A stretch of DNA of 25,073 bases from Ichthyophonus hoferi. Taxonomy: Eukaryota > Opisthokonta > Ichthyosporea > Ichthyophonida > Ichthyophonidae. Both the position numbers and the translations under genes were made by a program. The notes under the pieces were generated by a model. It was not told the origin of the DNA and did no database searches. It saw nothing but the letters and a program-made list of their open reading frames with translations. Location of the stretch: positions 10,762 through 35,834 of the forward strand of contig NAOQ01000335.1 of assembly GCA_002751075.1 (NCBI GenBank), read 5' to 3'. Positions 10,741 to 24,455 of the stretch are shown one piece after another (positions within the stretch are counted from its first letter, which is position 1; the number at the start of each line of letters is the position of its first letter).

Positions 10741-13700
10741 AGCTAAAAATCTATTTAAATGAGAGTATAATAGTATTAAATCATTGAGATACGGATCAAA
10801 TAATTTTAGTGGACCTCAGTAGTCTTCTATGAATTGTATTAGTCAATAGGGATCTTTACGATCGATTCCATTTACATTGTTGAACAGCTACAAATGACAC
10901 GCGATAGACGCATGTTGCGGAAAGGATAAAAGAAACAAAAATAACTAATAGTAAACACAATTCAAATCATACAAAAAGGGAGACTACTATACTTTTTTGA
11001 AAGAAAAGAATTTTCCCATTTTTCATTCAACATTAACTATTTAAAATATATACATATCATGGATTTACTCGTCTATCGGTACAAAATCTTAATCGTAGTA
11101 CAGACTCATTGTACGGTATTCCGCGAGTCAAACCAAGTAACTTGGATTGGTTACCAAAAATAAGTTTTTTACCAGAGCTAAAAAAAGAAGTAAGCATTAC
11201 TCACCTGGTCACCTGGTTTATTCACCCTATTAGCATAATAAAATATTAATTGTGTATTTAAACATCGCATACAATAATATTATTGAAAAGTAATAATTAA
11301 ATTATGACCACGTCCATAATCCCTGTATGTAGCACGCAACCTTTTGCTTCTACAAGCTATATTAGATCGCAACATCGACGATGTTATTGGTGCGATAACA
11401 AATGTATAGATATAAGATATTGATCGGTGCATTAAATAGGCATAAAAGTTAGACACGAAATATACGACTGAGAGTTTACAATCACAATAGCTTCTGCGTT
11501 CCTGCTTTGGGGTTTGAATTTATATCTAATACATAAAGAATTTTACGCTAACTTAGCTATTACGTATGTGTATATACTTAGTATGTGCTTCTTTCTATGC
11601 AAAGCACATGTAATTTAAATTAATTTAATGTTTAGATTTGCATTATCTATATGTTGACTTGAAATATATAATAAAAGCAATCCAGTATAAAAGCAAGTGC
11701 GGGACGCCTGCTTTGGTTATATTGGAAACTTAAACGAACCGGGAATTCTGTTTTCTGTTTTAGGATTTATACTATACTTTCTTTCTTGCTGCTTATATAG
11801 TACATTATTTTTAGAGTACCTGAAAATAAATGTGTATGTTAATATTGATAAAATATTACTTACTAGACCAAATTTCCTATGAATCAATTTTAGATATCTT
11901 ACTATTTTTGTAATTATAACTAATTATTATAATCACTACACCCTTGATATAGAAATAAACAATTGATTATTGTATTTTACTTTGTCAACACTTGGTTTAT
12001 TAAATAGCTATACATTAGATTTAGAAGTAGCTATGGGATAATCTCCATATTAGGAACTCAATAAAAACATAAACGAGTTGTAAGGGTCACGTATAGAGAA
12101 ATGATTTAACGACTCGGCTGGTGAACCAGTCATCAGTGACGTCTCAAACCGCATTCAGGTGCAATTTTCAAAATCGCAAAAATGGCTTCTCAGCCAAACC
12201 AAAATCGCAGGTTCCTTACAATAGTAATACACTGGAATCTAATTTATGTTCTTTTTTTTTTTACTTTCTTTTTTTCTTCTTCATATTATATCCATAGTAT
12301 TTAAAAATATTGAAGTACATAATCGAGATCTTTTATTAGATCAACTAGTTAAAGTCTGGTGTTTATTCTTTTGATATAAACAATACCTTAACCGTATACA
12401 CAGTTACAATTAGATTACAGTTACTATGTGTGCAAATACATTGCCAGGTAAGAAGCTAAAAGTTTCTATATCCGTTAATCAACAGAGGGAGGAGCAGTTA
12501 GCTAGAGTTTCAGCCTAGCCTGCGTATCTGACGACAACAGCTAGTTAAAACTCAGTACAACAGATACTAGTTCTATTTACACTAATTTCATAGTCCTTTC
12601 TTCTTGGTTTTGATATTGGCCAGGTTTTTTTCTGTCACATACAAATTGGTAAGATTTATTAATGTTAGCCGTAATTATGTGGTAACTCTATCCTTATCTT
12701 ATCTTATCTTATCTTAATCTCAGTCCAAGACATCAGTTTCATTGGGTACATCTTTTTTATTTATTATTAAATCGTTTACCTATATATTAGCTCGCTCTGC
12801 GTTGTAGAAAGCAATGTCAAGAACAAAAGTATAATGATTAGCTGCTAGAAAGTAGGAAATGGAATCACGATACTCATGGTAGTATTTGTACTTGCAAAAT
12901 CGGCATAGAAATCAATGACTGAATAGAATTGCAGTGCACGGGAATGTGATCAACATCTATAATGAGATTAGTTTAAATAAGGTAGATAGATCATACATAC
13001 TTAAGCATAGTAAGAGAATTATATATATATAATAAACTCAATATGTAAATAATGTGATTATTGATTAATCTGAGCAGATGGTGTTGCGTTACTTAATTAT
13101 GATTAAAGAGTAAACTGAAATATAAAATATTTTTTAAAAGCTTGCATTTTTTCCAAGCCAAGTGGCATATTGACCACCGACCTATTTTTATTATTATCCA
13201 ACATCTTTTCTGGGTTCCAGATGTGCTAGAACTGTAGTGCTTTAACTTTGCGTTTGGTTTATCTTGCGACGCCTGCCTGCTTAACAAAAAAATTCAATTG
13301 AACATTACCTTCAGTGCCTGGTTGGATTCAATTAAGCACACCGGGCTTTTCACCTACTCAAAGTTTAATAATTGGCTAAGTTTGAAAATAATATTCGATA
13401 CCGTTGGCCAATACCATAGATAGAGATTAGTACAATGCTATCTGTGAGTATGTGATAGGTGTATATTAATTTGTATGACTATTGGCCATCATCATGATCC
13501 CAGATAATTGATGATCCTTTCTAATTGAGTGAGATGGAAATAAGTAGACAGGAATGCCACTGTGACCTATATCCATTTAGAATTGAGTGAGTATCAAATT
13601 AAGGGGTTTATATGTGATTGTTTTACAGGTCACCCTCATGCGATCAGGTTGGGTTTAATGAGCCAATAATAGTCACAATTGATTTATATTAACTTTAATC

Positions 13701-15650
13701 ATAGCACGCGCGCTGCATATTCATTTTCACACACCCCTCGCAGCATGGGAAGGATATTCGATATTCGATATTCCATACGATATTTTTTGTTGAGTTGAGG
13801 GGAATATCCCATTAAATCGAACAGCTAAAAGTTTATTCATCTGGACAATTTTGGAGTCAACAGAGTAGTTAGATATTTTATGTCAAAGTGTCGTTTTGTG
13901 CTTGCAACAGCCTGACTTCTTTTTAAAAAGAAATATATAAGTGCGTGGCTCTCTTTTACCAGATCTAATTTGCGTACATGTCCAAGCTATATGAGATTAT
14001 AAGGCTTGATGGCATACATTAGAATATACAAATAATATTTTATTACTTTAATATTAAAATCCATAAAAAGGTTCTATTATTTTTGATGTATCAAAAAACT
14101 CAATAAACGGCCGGCTACCTATTTAGGCCTTACGTTTTTTTTTAGCACCTATTTTCTCCATACACAATGCATCTATTCATTCACACAGCGTGATTTACAA
14201 GGAATTATATTCTAGACATTTGGTTGGTGATAATTGCATCGGTTACACAATTAATGACGTGCAATATTTAGTTAATACAATATATAATATAGTATCACGG
14301 TCATCTAATAGAAACTTGCCCAAAACTGTTCTTCATTTAATTGGGCATTATTCTTGATTATATCTACATGAGATGAAAATAAATGAGTTATCAGTACACA
14401 GAGATCACTAAATAGGATCTACGAATTTAGTTGTCTTAGTAGTTGGCATCAAAAAATAAGCCGCGTCGTTGCGTCTTCCGGAACAATCTATCTGGGCGCA
14501 GGTGAACTCTACATATAGTAGACAAATGGCATTTTATATGCTTAAACTAGGAAGCGCATTATAATATAAATTAAAATTGTAAGTAATTACAATGTTTGTA
14601 CAAGAATAAAATTTTAATAAAAGTTGATGTGCATACTTGTGTTTAAGATTCATTTTACATTTGACTACCCTTGGCAAATATTTTGACAGGCAGAGCGTAA
14701 TACATTTCGTTATCAAAATATTACCATCTTTACCATATTTTACTATAAAAAAAATTATTAAAAAATCTGCACCCAGCAATAAATAAATTTAAGTATGCAC
14801 ATTACCTGTCATTGACGTATATATATACCTTCTTCCTTACTCGTGAGGTGTTTTCAATTATCCCATTTTGCATTTGTCATCATTATCATTGTAATCTGCC
14901 AATCACATATTACTTAGTGCTATTGCCGACAAACCGGTACGAATACTTGTTAGATAGGCCTAATCTATCTAGTTTAGTATTCTTCAGTGAATGAACGTGT
15001 TTCTAGATATATATATAATTCAGGTCTCTGGCTCGAGAAATAAGTTCTAGAAAAAGATAATAATTAATATAAAATGATATCCCGAGTCTTTCGGCTAATG
15101 ATATAAAACTTTTCCCAAGTTTATCTAACCGTCAGAGCCGCCTTCTATTGGTGTGTTTACCACAGTACTTAATTGTTTATTATCGATATCCGATATCTAT
15201 TAAATTTAAATAGAGAAAAATTGCTCAATAGAGTTAATAACGCTTAGCCTGCGCACAGCGCATTGCGTTCTACATTTAAATTGATTACTTTAGTGGCTAC
15301 TATTAAAGGCTCAACAATTTAATAAAAAATTACTAGCTCCAGATTTTTTTTTAAAGAAAAAATAAAGCCCTATCTCAAAGTGTAGCAATTTCGGATCACA
15401 GGCGTGCAAATAATTAAAAAGACCAACCAATCGGCGATATATTCCTAACGAATGAGCAGCAAAATCTCGGGGATGTAATAAGATATAACCAATAGGACAG
15501 CACATTAATTGTAATCTACCAATGGAAATGTGTTTCTAGATTATTACTAATGAAGCTATGCCCTAATTCCCGTCCACCAATAATAACAGGTAGAAACACC
15601 GTACTCGAATACTGGAGCTCCAATATTTTAATCATGGCTCCAAAAAGGAA
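10741..15650. other. Gene desert of about 4.9 kb
   Basis: AT-rich, without long open frames. Isolated splice-like sites exist (for example CCAG/GTAAGAAG at 12447/12448), but no gene could be assembled. It contains a CTTAT array (12693-12716), a GATATTC triplet repeat (about 13754-13780), a 7-base palindrome near 11371-11385 and several CCAAT pentamers at 15.4-15.6 kb. Regulatory content is possible but cannot be shown by reading. Confidence 0.55.
12693..12716. repeat. CTTAT pentanucleotide repeat
   Basis: Nearly five perfect tandem copies of CTTAT in intergenic DNA. Confidence 0.9.
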
Positions 15651-15654
15651 TGGG

Positions 15655-15662
15655 TATATAAA
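15655..15662 (+). promoter_or_regulatory. Candidate TATA box of the RHOA-like gene
   Basis: TATATAAA, 579 bases before the RHOA start codon. A donor-like GTAAGT at about 15757-15762 would then close a short 5'-UTR exon whose intron ends at the CAG just before the start codon. This arrangement is inferred from site spacing only. Confidence 0.35.
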
Positions 15663-15877
15663 TGCTACTATCATTTTTATTCTTATGTATTGTTTATTAT
15701 TTGTTTATATTTTTTTTTAAGAGCGACCTATTTTTTCATCAACTACTCTACAGAGTCTTGTAAGTTTTTTCCTTTATAGAATTTAAAAGGTCTCGACCAC
15801 GGCCCTTTCCCCCTCCGTCTTTTTCTTTTCCTGGTTAGCAGTTGACTAAAGTATTTTATTATGTTCAAGATTATTGA

Positions 15878-18121
<2,244 letters not shown>

Positions 18122-18345
18122 AACAAAACAATTGCGAAACAAAAAACATGGCTACCATGTAATTCGATCTCCATTCCTTCTTTTACACTCGGCATTCATT
18201 CTTGTATCTGTAGCACGAGTGAATGTATTGTACGCTTTTGAAATCTTACAGTTATGGGCTTGGTGGTATACCCCCTGGTTGGGGTCCCAGGCAAGACGCT
18301 GCAGAGGAAATTAATCCCTTCAGGAAATAATTAATAAAAATCTAT
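18122..18345 (+). terminator. RHOA 3'-UTR with polyadenylation signal
   Basis: AATAAA at 18333-18338, 212 bases after the stop codon, is the first good polyA signal. The UTR has a locally GC-richer block (about 18255-18310) unlike its surroundings, holding CCCCC and GGGG runs that could pair. Confidence 0.6.
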
Positions 18346-18597
18346 ATATTATACTCGTGTATGTGGTACCCTGTATTATCATTTAGTTACAATTAGTATA
18401 CATGGGTACTTGAAGTTTTGAAACTAGACGGTTATTGGCTTTTATTTTTAATATCTATGCGGTTTAAATGAATGAACCCACCCATATTCATTTATCTTGT
18501 GCTGTAATCTATCAACTCGGAAAAGAATTTAACAATTTCGTTTTATGTAGAGATTCACCAAAATCTGGTATCCATAATATTTTAATTGGCATCTGAC
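18346..18597. other. Intergenic spacer, no gene seen
   Basis: AT-rich spacer between the RHOA polyA signal and the fossil coding fragment, with no open frame of note. Confidence 0.6.
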
Positions 18598-18960
18598 TTA
18601 GTAGTATAGAACGATTGTATTAGAAATAAAACTAGTATCTACTGCACACAGTTCAATTTGACGTACAATATTCTTATCTATTGCTAGTTGATTTAGATAG
18701 TTATCATTAGGTAGGGAACAAGCTAAAGCCCTTGAAAGTTCTGCTTGCAGCACACAAAATTGTTTCGGGTTCAGAGATGCTTTAAACTTCCTACCTTGCA
18801 ACTTGCAATCCGTGCAATAACTATAATCTAAACCACCGTGATTGTATGATTGTAGATGAGCACTAAACAAGTAATCCCTAATGGTTCAATTACACTAGGC
18901 TGAACTAGTTGGCCTTCTAATAAAGAATCTGGCTGATAAATTTCTACCACTTGGGAATTA
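18598..18960 (-). pseudogene. Fossil coding fragment of an unidentified repeated element (copy 2)
   Basis: A 90-codon minus-strand frame carries YCTDCKLQGRKFKASLNP and LQAELSRAL, then PNDNY. It is related to the degraded copy at 3.7 kb. Upstream on the same strand (about 18860-18960) coding-like text continues in another frame (VVEIYQPDSLLEGQLVQPS), so the original protein was longer. The family is not recognised. Two dispersed decayed copies in 25 kb argue for a multicopy, probably mobile, element. It is broken and old. Confidence 0.5.
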
Positions 18961-19610
18961 AAACACATAATATAAAAAACATTGGGACAAGTAAATTAAT
19001 TTCCGGTAAAGCTTTGACAAATACAGATTCAAAATATACGTGAGCAAAGTAGAAAATATTAACGATCGAGAACTCGTTTACTCTATCCGTATAATTGTAA
19101 AAAAAAAACAATGTCTATGTATAAAGTTCTTGATTGGCTTCTGCATAAAAAAAAACTATTCTTTGGTTAGTTGGCTTAGCAACATTTTATTGCGAAGTCA
19201 TAAACCAATAAGAGGAATGATTGCCAACAACTTCCTACTGAACTTAGTAAATATAACCGAAATCAAATACATAAATATGATAATGATAATAAAAAATAAT
19301 CTGTCTAAGCGTAGTAAATACTTAGCTTGAACAAAATGTATAGGAAAATATGCGTCAGAAAGTTATGGTAGTATGAGTGGAATATTTCTATATTAACATT
19401 ATTTAGGTTGCATTATATTTAAAATTATGCCTTAAAAGGGTCTGGTATAGAGAACAAATTTACACACCTTACACCTGAAACGCAAATATAAAATTACATA
19501 TTTACGTTTCAGGTATATACATTGACTACTCTCTAAGAGTATATTTTGTAATTTACATATATAAGATTACATAGATTTTGCAAATGGCAATAAATAATAA
19601 TCGTAAAGTT
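18961..19610. other. Intergenic, AT-rich
   Basis: One 96-codon open frame (19040-19330, plus) begins at GTG, is lysine- and isoleucine-rich and has no recognisable domain; it is not supported as a gene. The stretch ends at the transposase relic and contains the hairpin described separately. Confidence 0.5.
19473..19514. repeat. Long hairpin, 16-base stem
   Basis: ACCTGAAACGCAAATA and TATTTACGTTTCAGGT pair at 15 of 16 positions around a 10-base loop. It lies about 100 bases left of the transposase relic. It could be a palindromic transposon end, a nested small foldback or a structured transcript. Confidence 0.8.
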
Positions 19611-20587
19611 TATTCATGCCTAAACAAGGAATTGTTTAACCAGATTGTGAGACTTTTGCGAACAGAAAAGTTGAAACCATTTCCAAAACAACTGATATAA
19701 GCAAGTATTAAGTCTATCATCTGAAGCAATGTAGAAACAAATGACGAAGAATGCAATTTTGAGTCATTTATCAAAAGGAAAGGTAGAAAAATGGCGAAGG
19801 AGATTTTACTTGAAGCAAAGGTGTGCGAGGTGATTAGTAAAGACAACTCTCTCACACAAGCTGAATTAAAAAATATTCTTATTAATGAGGGAGAACAGGT
19901 TTGCCGTTCTCGTTTGAATAGAATGGTGAAGTCGAGTGGTTTGATTAGGAAGAGGTTGAAAAAAAAAGCCAAATGTGGTTCTAACAGAATTACATTTGAA
20001 AGCAGTTACAGACTATGCTGCAACAATAATCGGAATGAGTGAAAAGAGAACTATGTTCCTAGATGAGGGTGGATTTAATCTACATGCATCTTCATATTAC
20101 GGGTAGGCGATGCCCTATGAAAATGCCGTAACATTCGTTAATCCATCAAGAGGCCAGAATATATCCATGTGTAATATTCTTTCTCTCTCTGACCTCATTT
20201 GCAACAAGATGATCGATGGTGCCTTCAATGGAAGACACTTTCTGGCATTCTTACATGAGGCAATCGAGAACAATTGCCTAGGTCCGAATACAGTCATAAT
20301 AATGGACAATTGTGAAGTTTCATCATTGTCGGGAGTTAGAGATTTGGTGATATCCCATTCTACCAGACCACTATATCTGTCGTCTAAACTCCATTGAAAA
20401 CGTATTCGGATTGCTCAAATGTAAAATTCATGCATATAGGCCAATCGCAACTATACGGAAAACTCTGAAAGACTACATTCGAAAGAGCCTTGTTGGATTT
20501 AACTTCAACTCAAGCGCATCTCAAGCATTCGCAAATTTATACAACAGAATGTGGGATGAAGGATTACGTAGGACACTCCACGAATGA
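19611..20587 (+). pseudogene. Broken IS630/Tc1/mariner-type transposase
   Basis: DDE transposase of a cut-and-paste DNA transposon. An N-terminal helix-turn-helix-like part (about 19737-19965) includes DNSLTQAELKNIL and RSRLNRMVKSSGLIRKRLKKK-type text. The catalytic core follows: FLDEGGFNLH (first Asp at 20062-20064), VIIMDNC (second Asp at 20305-20307) and NSIENVFGLLK (Glu at 20396-20398), then a helical tail ending TLHE and stop at 20585-20587. The reading frame changes at the A run near 19962 and again just after MDNC. There are in-frame stops at 20104-20106 (TAG, probably a former Trp) and at about 20350. D2-E spacing is near 29 residues, shorter than the family's usual 34, so a few codons look lost. 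Terminal inverted repeats and TA target duplications were not identified. The element is inactive. Confidence 0.88.
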
Positions 20588-21475
20588 AGGATTTTCCAAC
20601 TACAGTATTCTTTTTCTTTTTTTCTTGATTGTAAGACATGTATGTGAAAAAAAAAATACCATTCCTCTCGTAAAAATATCAAAGAATTAAATTTCTTTCA
20701 ATTTCCTCTTTAGTCTTCTATTTTGTTTTTTGTCATATTTGTATTTATTGTTAGATCTGTCGAGTTATTATTGGCATCTTTCACTCCATTTTAGAAGATT
20801 ATTATTGGCTAATTCAATTCATGATAGGTCACAGAGACCCACTAGCATTATTCGATCTAGCTGCAATTGCAATACTTAAATACTATTGTGTCCTTTGTTT
20901 AAATGGTAAATCGACCTACTTACTATAGAATGATATTCGATTAACTGAAATAAGACTGATTAGAGATGCGCTCGTGCTAATGTTTCCCGGGGCATGGCGG
21001 TCCAGTATCATAAAGAAGTAAACTATAATAAAAAATATATATGAAAAAACATTGAACGCTTTGGTTTCAACATTATTGTCTATAGGCATACATACATATG
21101 TATGTACATGATGCACATATACACCATACATCATACATCATAATACACGTCTTTATTTACTAACCACTTAATTCGCATGTGCTTTTACTAATAGCCACCA
21201 ATAATATTACAGTATTGCATTTGTAACGTGATAATGGCGCCAAATAAGAATTCGTTAACCACTAAGCAAGAAATCACATGTTAGGGAAACTAGCCCTGTT
21301 TTCATTGGGGGTTATCAATTAAGCAATCTAATTGCGCTACCGAAACTGAGCTGGCTCACAGGAATACCTCTATAAGACGAGTTTATTTTTATGACGGTAC
21401 ATTTCTTTGACATACTAAGTATAGTAATATTTATAACCTTTCGCATAAAAATCGCTTTATCTCTGTTTAGAAAAC
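20588..21475. other. Intergenic region upstream of the membrane-protein gene
   Basis: AT-rich. It holds the 21-base segment shared with 10.53 kb (21051-21071), a CATA/CATC microsatellite (about 21085-21145) and TTATAA-like motifs at 21429-21438. TCTCTGTTTAG (21460-21470), five bases before the start codon, looks like a splice acceptor. No gene seen. Confidence 0.5.
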
Positions 21476-23608
21476 ATGACGGATATTCGGCAAGAAGAGG
21501 AAAAGGAGGAGGTCCCAGAGGTTGTCATTGAAACTTCCCATGACATGAACTTGAAAAGGAAAAACCTTTGGGGACAGAGAATAAAGAGATGGTTGACAGA
21601 TGGAAGGGTAGAGAGGATGGCACGATATTATGTTATCGCTATCCCTTGTTATTATTTAGTATGCTACCTTCCTGTTTTAATATTCTTATTATTTATGGCT
21701 GACCTTGTCTGACAACGGCTTTTTTCTCTCTAAATAGATCTATACGGGTTTTTTTGTTCATATATTTTTCAAACACATGCATATCTTTATATTCCCATTT
21801 ATAGATTCGTACCTACCTACTAAAGTGTAAGATATGTATGATTAACCTCTTCCTTCTAAAAGGATTGTCTTTTTTTATTTTTTATTAGCACCACCTCGTA
21901 TTAAAAAAGCCCAGTCTTTTATGTCGTCTGTACAATAACCTTCTGTAGGAGTGAACAGTCTGTTGTCATTACAAATTTGTTATGTAAACTAATTACATTT
22001 AAGAATTATGATTCTACTGTCAAAATGAACTCAAACTGATAATTTTCTCTATCATTAATTACGACACAACACATACAATCACACCACCATGACCCCAGCA
22101 CAGCAGTATCAAAAACATACGACAATAATAAAAATATAGGATTATCTACCACACCTTACTTCCAATAAGCGCAGTATTGCAGGTCGACTGTATATCTGAG
22201 TAATTTTTTTAAAAAAAAATCTATGAAGTCTCTATTATATATATAACTTGCTTTATTTTAAGATTGTGTATTATATACGTCATAAGAGGTTGCTGAATAC
22301 CATTTATTACTAGATACATATGCTAGAGGGATGGTATATGAATCTAGTATAATATAATATAATATAATAGAGTATGGTTTAATATAACAGAATATAGTAG
22401 AAAAGACTATAAGGTAATATAATATAGTATAATATAATATAATATATCAATATATAAATATTATATGTTGAACTACATTATAACTTATTCATGGACGATA
22501 CCGTTGTGTTCTTTCCCTCATACCATCTGCATGGTTTAATACCCTCTCCTACTCTTCCATATATCGCAGACTTCATACACCAATCTATTGTAAGATTTTT
22601 AATCTTTATTTGACCAATAGGAACAATAGGCCTAAATACTATTGAGTCTATATTTCAAAGACAACACAAAATGCAAAAACACATACTATATAACCTTAAT
22701 CTACCATACCATACCGCACAAAACATGCAAACATAGCCAATACTAACACTAGCCCACGCACCTACAGGCGACTGGTGTCACACCTCTAATTACAGGGAGA
22801 CTGACCAAGATACTAGGTGTCTTCTTTACGGTGTGGTGTTGTATTGCCCCGCCATTGCTGGGCTCCTCTCTCTTCGTGGCTGGGATGGTCCTCCCTCTCA
22901 GTCTAGGCAATATGATCGTGATCTCTGCGTCAGTTGCTGCTGGTTCGGCCTCAGGAAATATCGGGGTGGGAGCCAGTGGTAGGGCGTCCTTATATATTTA
23001 TATATAGTGTATATATTGTGTATGTATTGTATAAAACATATTTTTTATATAGTATAGATATTGTTTATATTATCTATTGTATATATTATATATGGTATGT
23101 ATTATATATTGTATATTATTTATCTACAGATACATATATATTTATATCTTGATCCAATAATACCTATATTCCCCCTCCCCGTTTTAGGCACACCTCCCTA
23201 TGTCATCGTTCCCTCTCCCCCATACTATTGGCTATTACATTATGTCCTCCCGTACTACTGGTTATTTAATTTTATCCTCTTATACTATTGGTTGTTCTAT
23301 TATATCCTCGTATGTTGTTAGCTTTCTCATTGTATTATCCTATACTATTGGCCATCTCATCATATTCTTCTATGCTACTGGTTATCTAATCGTATTCCCC
23401 TACAGTGCTGATATTCTGCCTTATGGTATCTTCGGGACTCAATGTTGGCCCGTTCGCAAATCTGACTCGACTCGCTAATTTGGGGATGGCCCTAATTAGT
23501 CTTTTCATGTTTTGCGCTGCCGCACCACTCGTGATCAACGGCCTATCAAACACCATCCCCGTGAGTGCACTGGAGGACATGCTACACCACCCTAATCCAG
23601 GTCAATGA
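21476..23608 (+). CDS. Unrecognised four-helix membrane protein, three exons
   Basis: Exons 21476-21607, 22768-22978 and 23406-23608 join in phases 0 and 1 to give 181 residues ending at TGA. The donors are GTAGAG (weak) and GTAGGG. The first acceptor is CCTACAG with TACTAAC at 22741-22747 upstream; the second is CCCCTACAG. Residues 1-30 are acidic then polar; 31-44 are basic (KRKNLWGQRIKRW). Four hydrophobic segments follow: about 59-77 (ILGVFFTVWCCIAPPLLG), 79-102, 109-126 and 138-158. A short polar tail ends in HHPNPGQ. A long cytosolic head with four helices suggests a small tetraspan protein, but no signature motif is present and I do not know the family. Without splicing of intron 1, exon 1 reads on for 34 codons into a single hydrophobic segment, giving a 78-residue form. 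Confidence 0.65.
21608..22767 (+). other. Intron 1 of the membrane-protein gene
   Basis: 1160 bases, containing an AATAT microsatellite. TACTAAC lies 20 bases before the acceptor AG. No second gene seen inside. The first 102 coding bases after the donor remain open in frame (stop at 21710-21712). Confidence 0.65.
22346..22446. repeat. AATAT microsatellite
   Basis: Interrupted array of AATAT/ATAGT pentamers inside intron 1 of the membrane-protein gene. Confidence 0.88.
22979..23405 (+). other. Intron 2 of the membrane-protein gene
   Basis: 427 bases, donor GTAGGG, acceptor CCCCTACAG. Its first third is a TATA/TATTG-rich low-complexity run (about 22990-23150); its last 180 bases are the 30-bp tandem array. 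Confidence 0.8.
23223..23402. repeat. Six tandem 30-bp units ending at a splice acceptor
   Basis: Exactly six 30-base units with no length variation, starting at 23223, 23253, 23283, 23313, 23343 and 23373. The consensus is roughly TACTATTGG, then a variable TATCTAAT-like centre, then TATCCTCCTA. The array stops directly before the CAG of the exon 3 acceptor, so the last unit supplies the branch-like TATCTAAT and the pyrimidine tract CCCCTA. Because 30 is a multiple of three, all units read as a decapeptide repeat (TIGYLIxSSY type) in one frame. That frame is not in phase with exon 3. Confidence 0.92.
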
Positions 23609-24245
23609 TTGGCTATACCTACCGGTGGTTATATATATTTAGCCTGTAGTTATAAATAGATAGTGTCTGTGAGGTAGATTTAAGGAATGGTTCTAACACT
23701 ACATTTTTTCCATATTTGGTGCAAGAATGTAAGAGCTTGATTGGAGTTTTTCTTAAAAAGATAGATAGCGTATATGAGATTATACTCCGCCGCGGTTGTT
23801 GGGTATAGTTTTATAATTTTTATTTTTTAATTTTTTAAAAAAATATAAAAAAAATATTAGTTTTCTATTTTTATGTTTGTAGTTTTATAGTTTTAAATTT
23901 TTAAGATTTTTTTTTATTAGTTTTATATCTTTATGTTTATAGTTTTATTAGTTTTAAATTGTTGTGAGGCTTGGCTGCTTTCCTGGTTACACATCCCAAC
24001 AGTGCATACAATGTATATAGGATATAAGGTAGAAGGTATAGGGTATATGATGTAGGATATGGTTATTTACATTACTTCTTTCTCATCTTGAACAGATGTA
24101 TTCTACAACTAAACCCATAGCAACCAGCCTACACACATATTTTGTATCACCTCTCCCTCTCTCTAGTCCCATATCTATACATTCCAGATTTAGATTCTGA
24201 CCAATAGCACACACCCATACAGAGCTCCTTAGTAAACTATCAGCA
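23609..24245. other. Intergenic, with T-rich tandem duplication
   Basis: Contains a 60-base period duplication starting at 23857 and 23917 (TTAGTTTT..TTTATGTTT..TAGTTTT) and a GGTATA-rich run at 24000-24060. No canonical AATAAA follows the membrane-protein gene closely, so its 3' end cannot be set. A 100-codon minus-strand frame (24385-24083) overlaps the next exon antisense and is not supported. Confidence 0.5.
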
Positions 24246-24455
24246 ATGCTACCCAATGAAGCAATAGAGTTAAGTCTAGCCGCGGTCAAGGAGTGGGCCT
24301 TTTTAAACGGTACTGAACCAATCACAGCTAAGATTCCTATCCATTCAGGTATGTTCAATACAGGTACCCTGCATCTCTCCATCAATCAGACCACAGCAGA
24401 TTTTACCATAAAAGGAGGCATTTGGCTCTCTAAATCTATATGGACAGGAAAACCT
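24246..24455 (+). CDS. First exon of an unrecognised gene (partial, runs off the right edge)
   Basis: ATG at 24246 opens 70 codons ending at a strong donor, CCT/GTAAGTG, in phase 0. The composition is clearly less AT-rich than the flanks, and the peptide looks like a folded domain: NEAIELSLAAVKEWAFLNG, then ITAKIPIHSG, TLHLSINQTTADF and IKGGIWL, with alternating strand-like hydrophobics. There is no signal peptide. Two N-glycosylation-like sites (NGT, NQT) are probably incidental. The family is not recognised. A CAG two bases before ATG could be an acceptor, in which case the exon might instead be internal. No next exon was found before the window ends. Confidence 0.6.

Noticed and set aside
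11200-11275. Minus-strand donor CCAG/GTGAGT with a short ATG frame upstream
   Set aside because: Only about 20 codons, no matching downstream exon, and donor matches of this kind are expected by chance in several kilobases.
12182-12520. Possible small gene: ATGGCTTCTCAGCC start with strong context, CCAG/GTAAGAAG donor at 12447, and a REEQLARVSA tail near 12486-12520
   Set aside because: The pieces could not be joined in a consistent phase and none resembles a known protein.
13093-13287. 64-codon minus-strand frame
   Set aside because: Isolated short frame without motifs or splice sites.
18255-18310. tRNA-like block in the RHOA 3'-UTR
   Set aside because: The GGTTGGGGTCCC segment does not fit the B-box GGTTCRANNCC and no cloverleaf could be drawn.
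19040-19330. 96-codon plus-strand frame
   Set aside because: It starts at GTG, is dominated by Lys, Ile and Asn as expected of random AT-rich DNA, and has no splice or domain support.
22934-23321. Tyrosine/isoleucine-rich plus-strand frames across intron 2 of the membrane-protein gene
   Set aside because: They are read from a TATA-rich run and the 30-bp tandem repeat; splice sites with matching phase remove this region.
24083-24385. 100-codon minus-strand frame
   Set aside because: It lies antisense to the better-supported plus exon, has no splice context or domain, and runs into repetitive flank.
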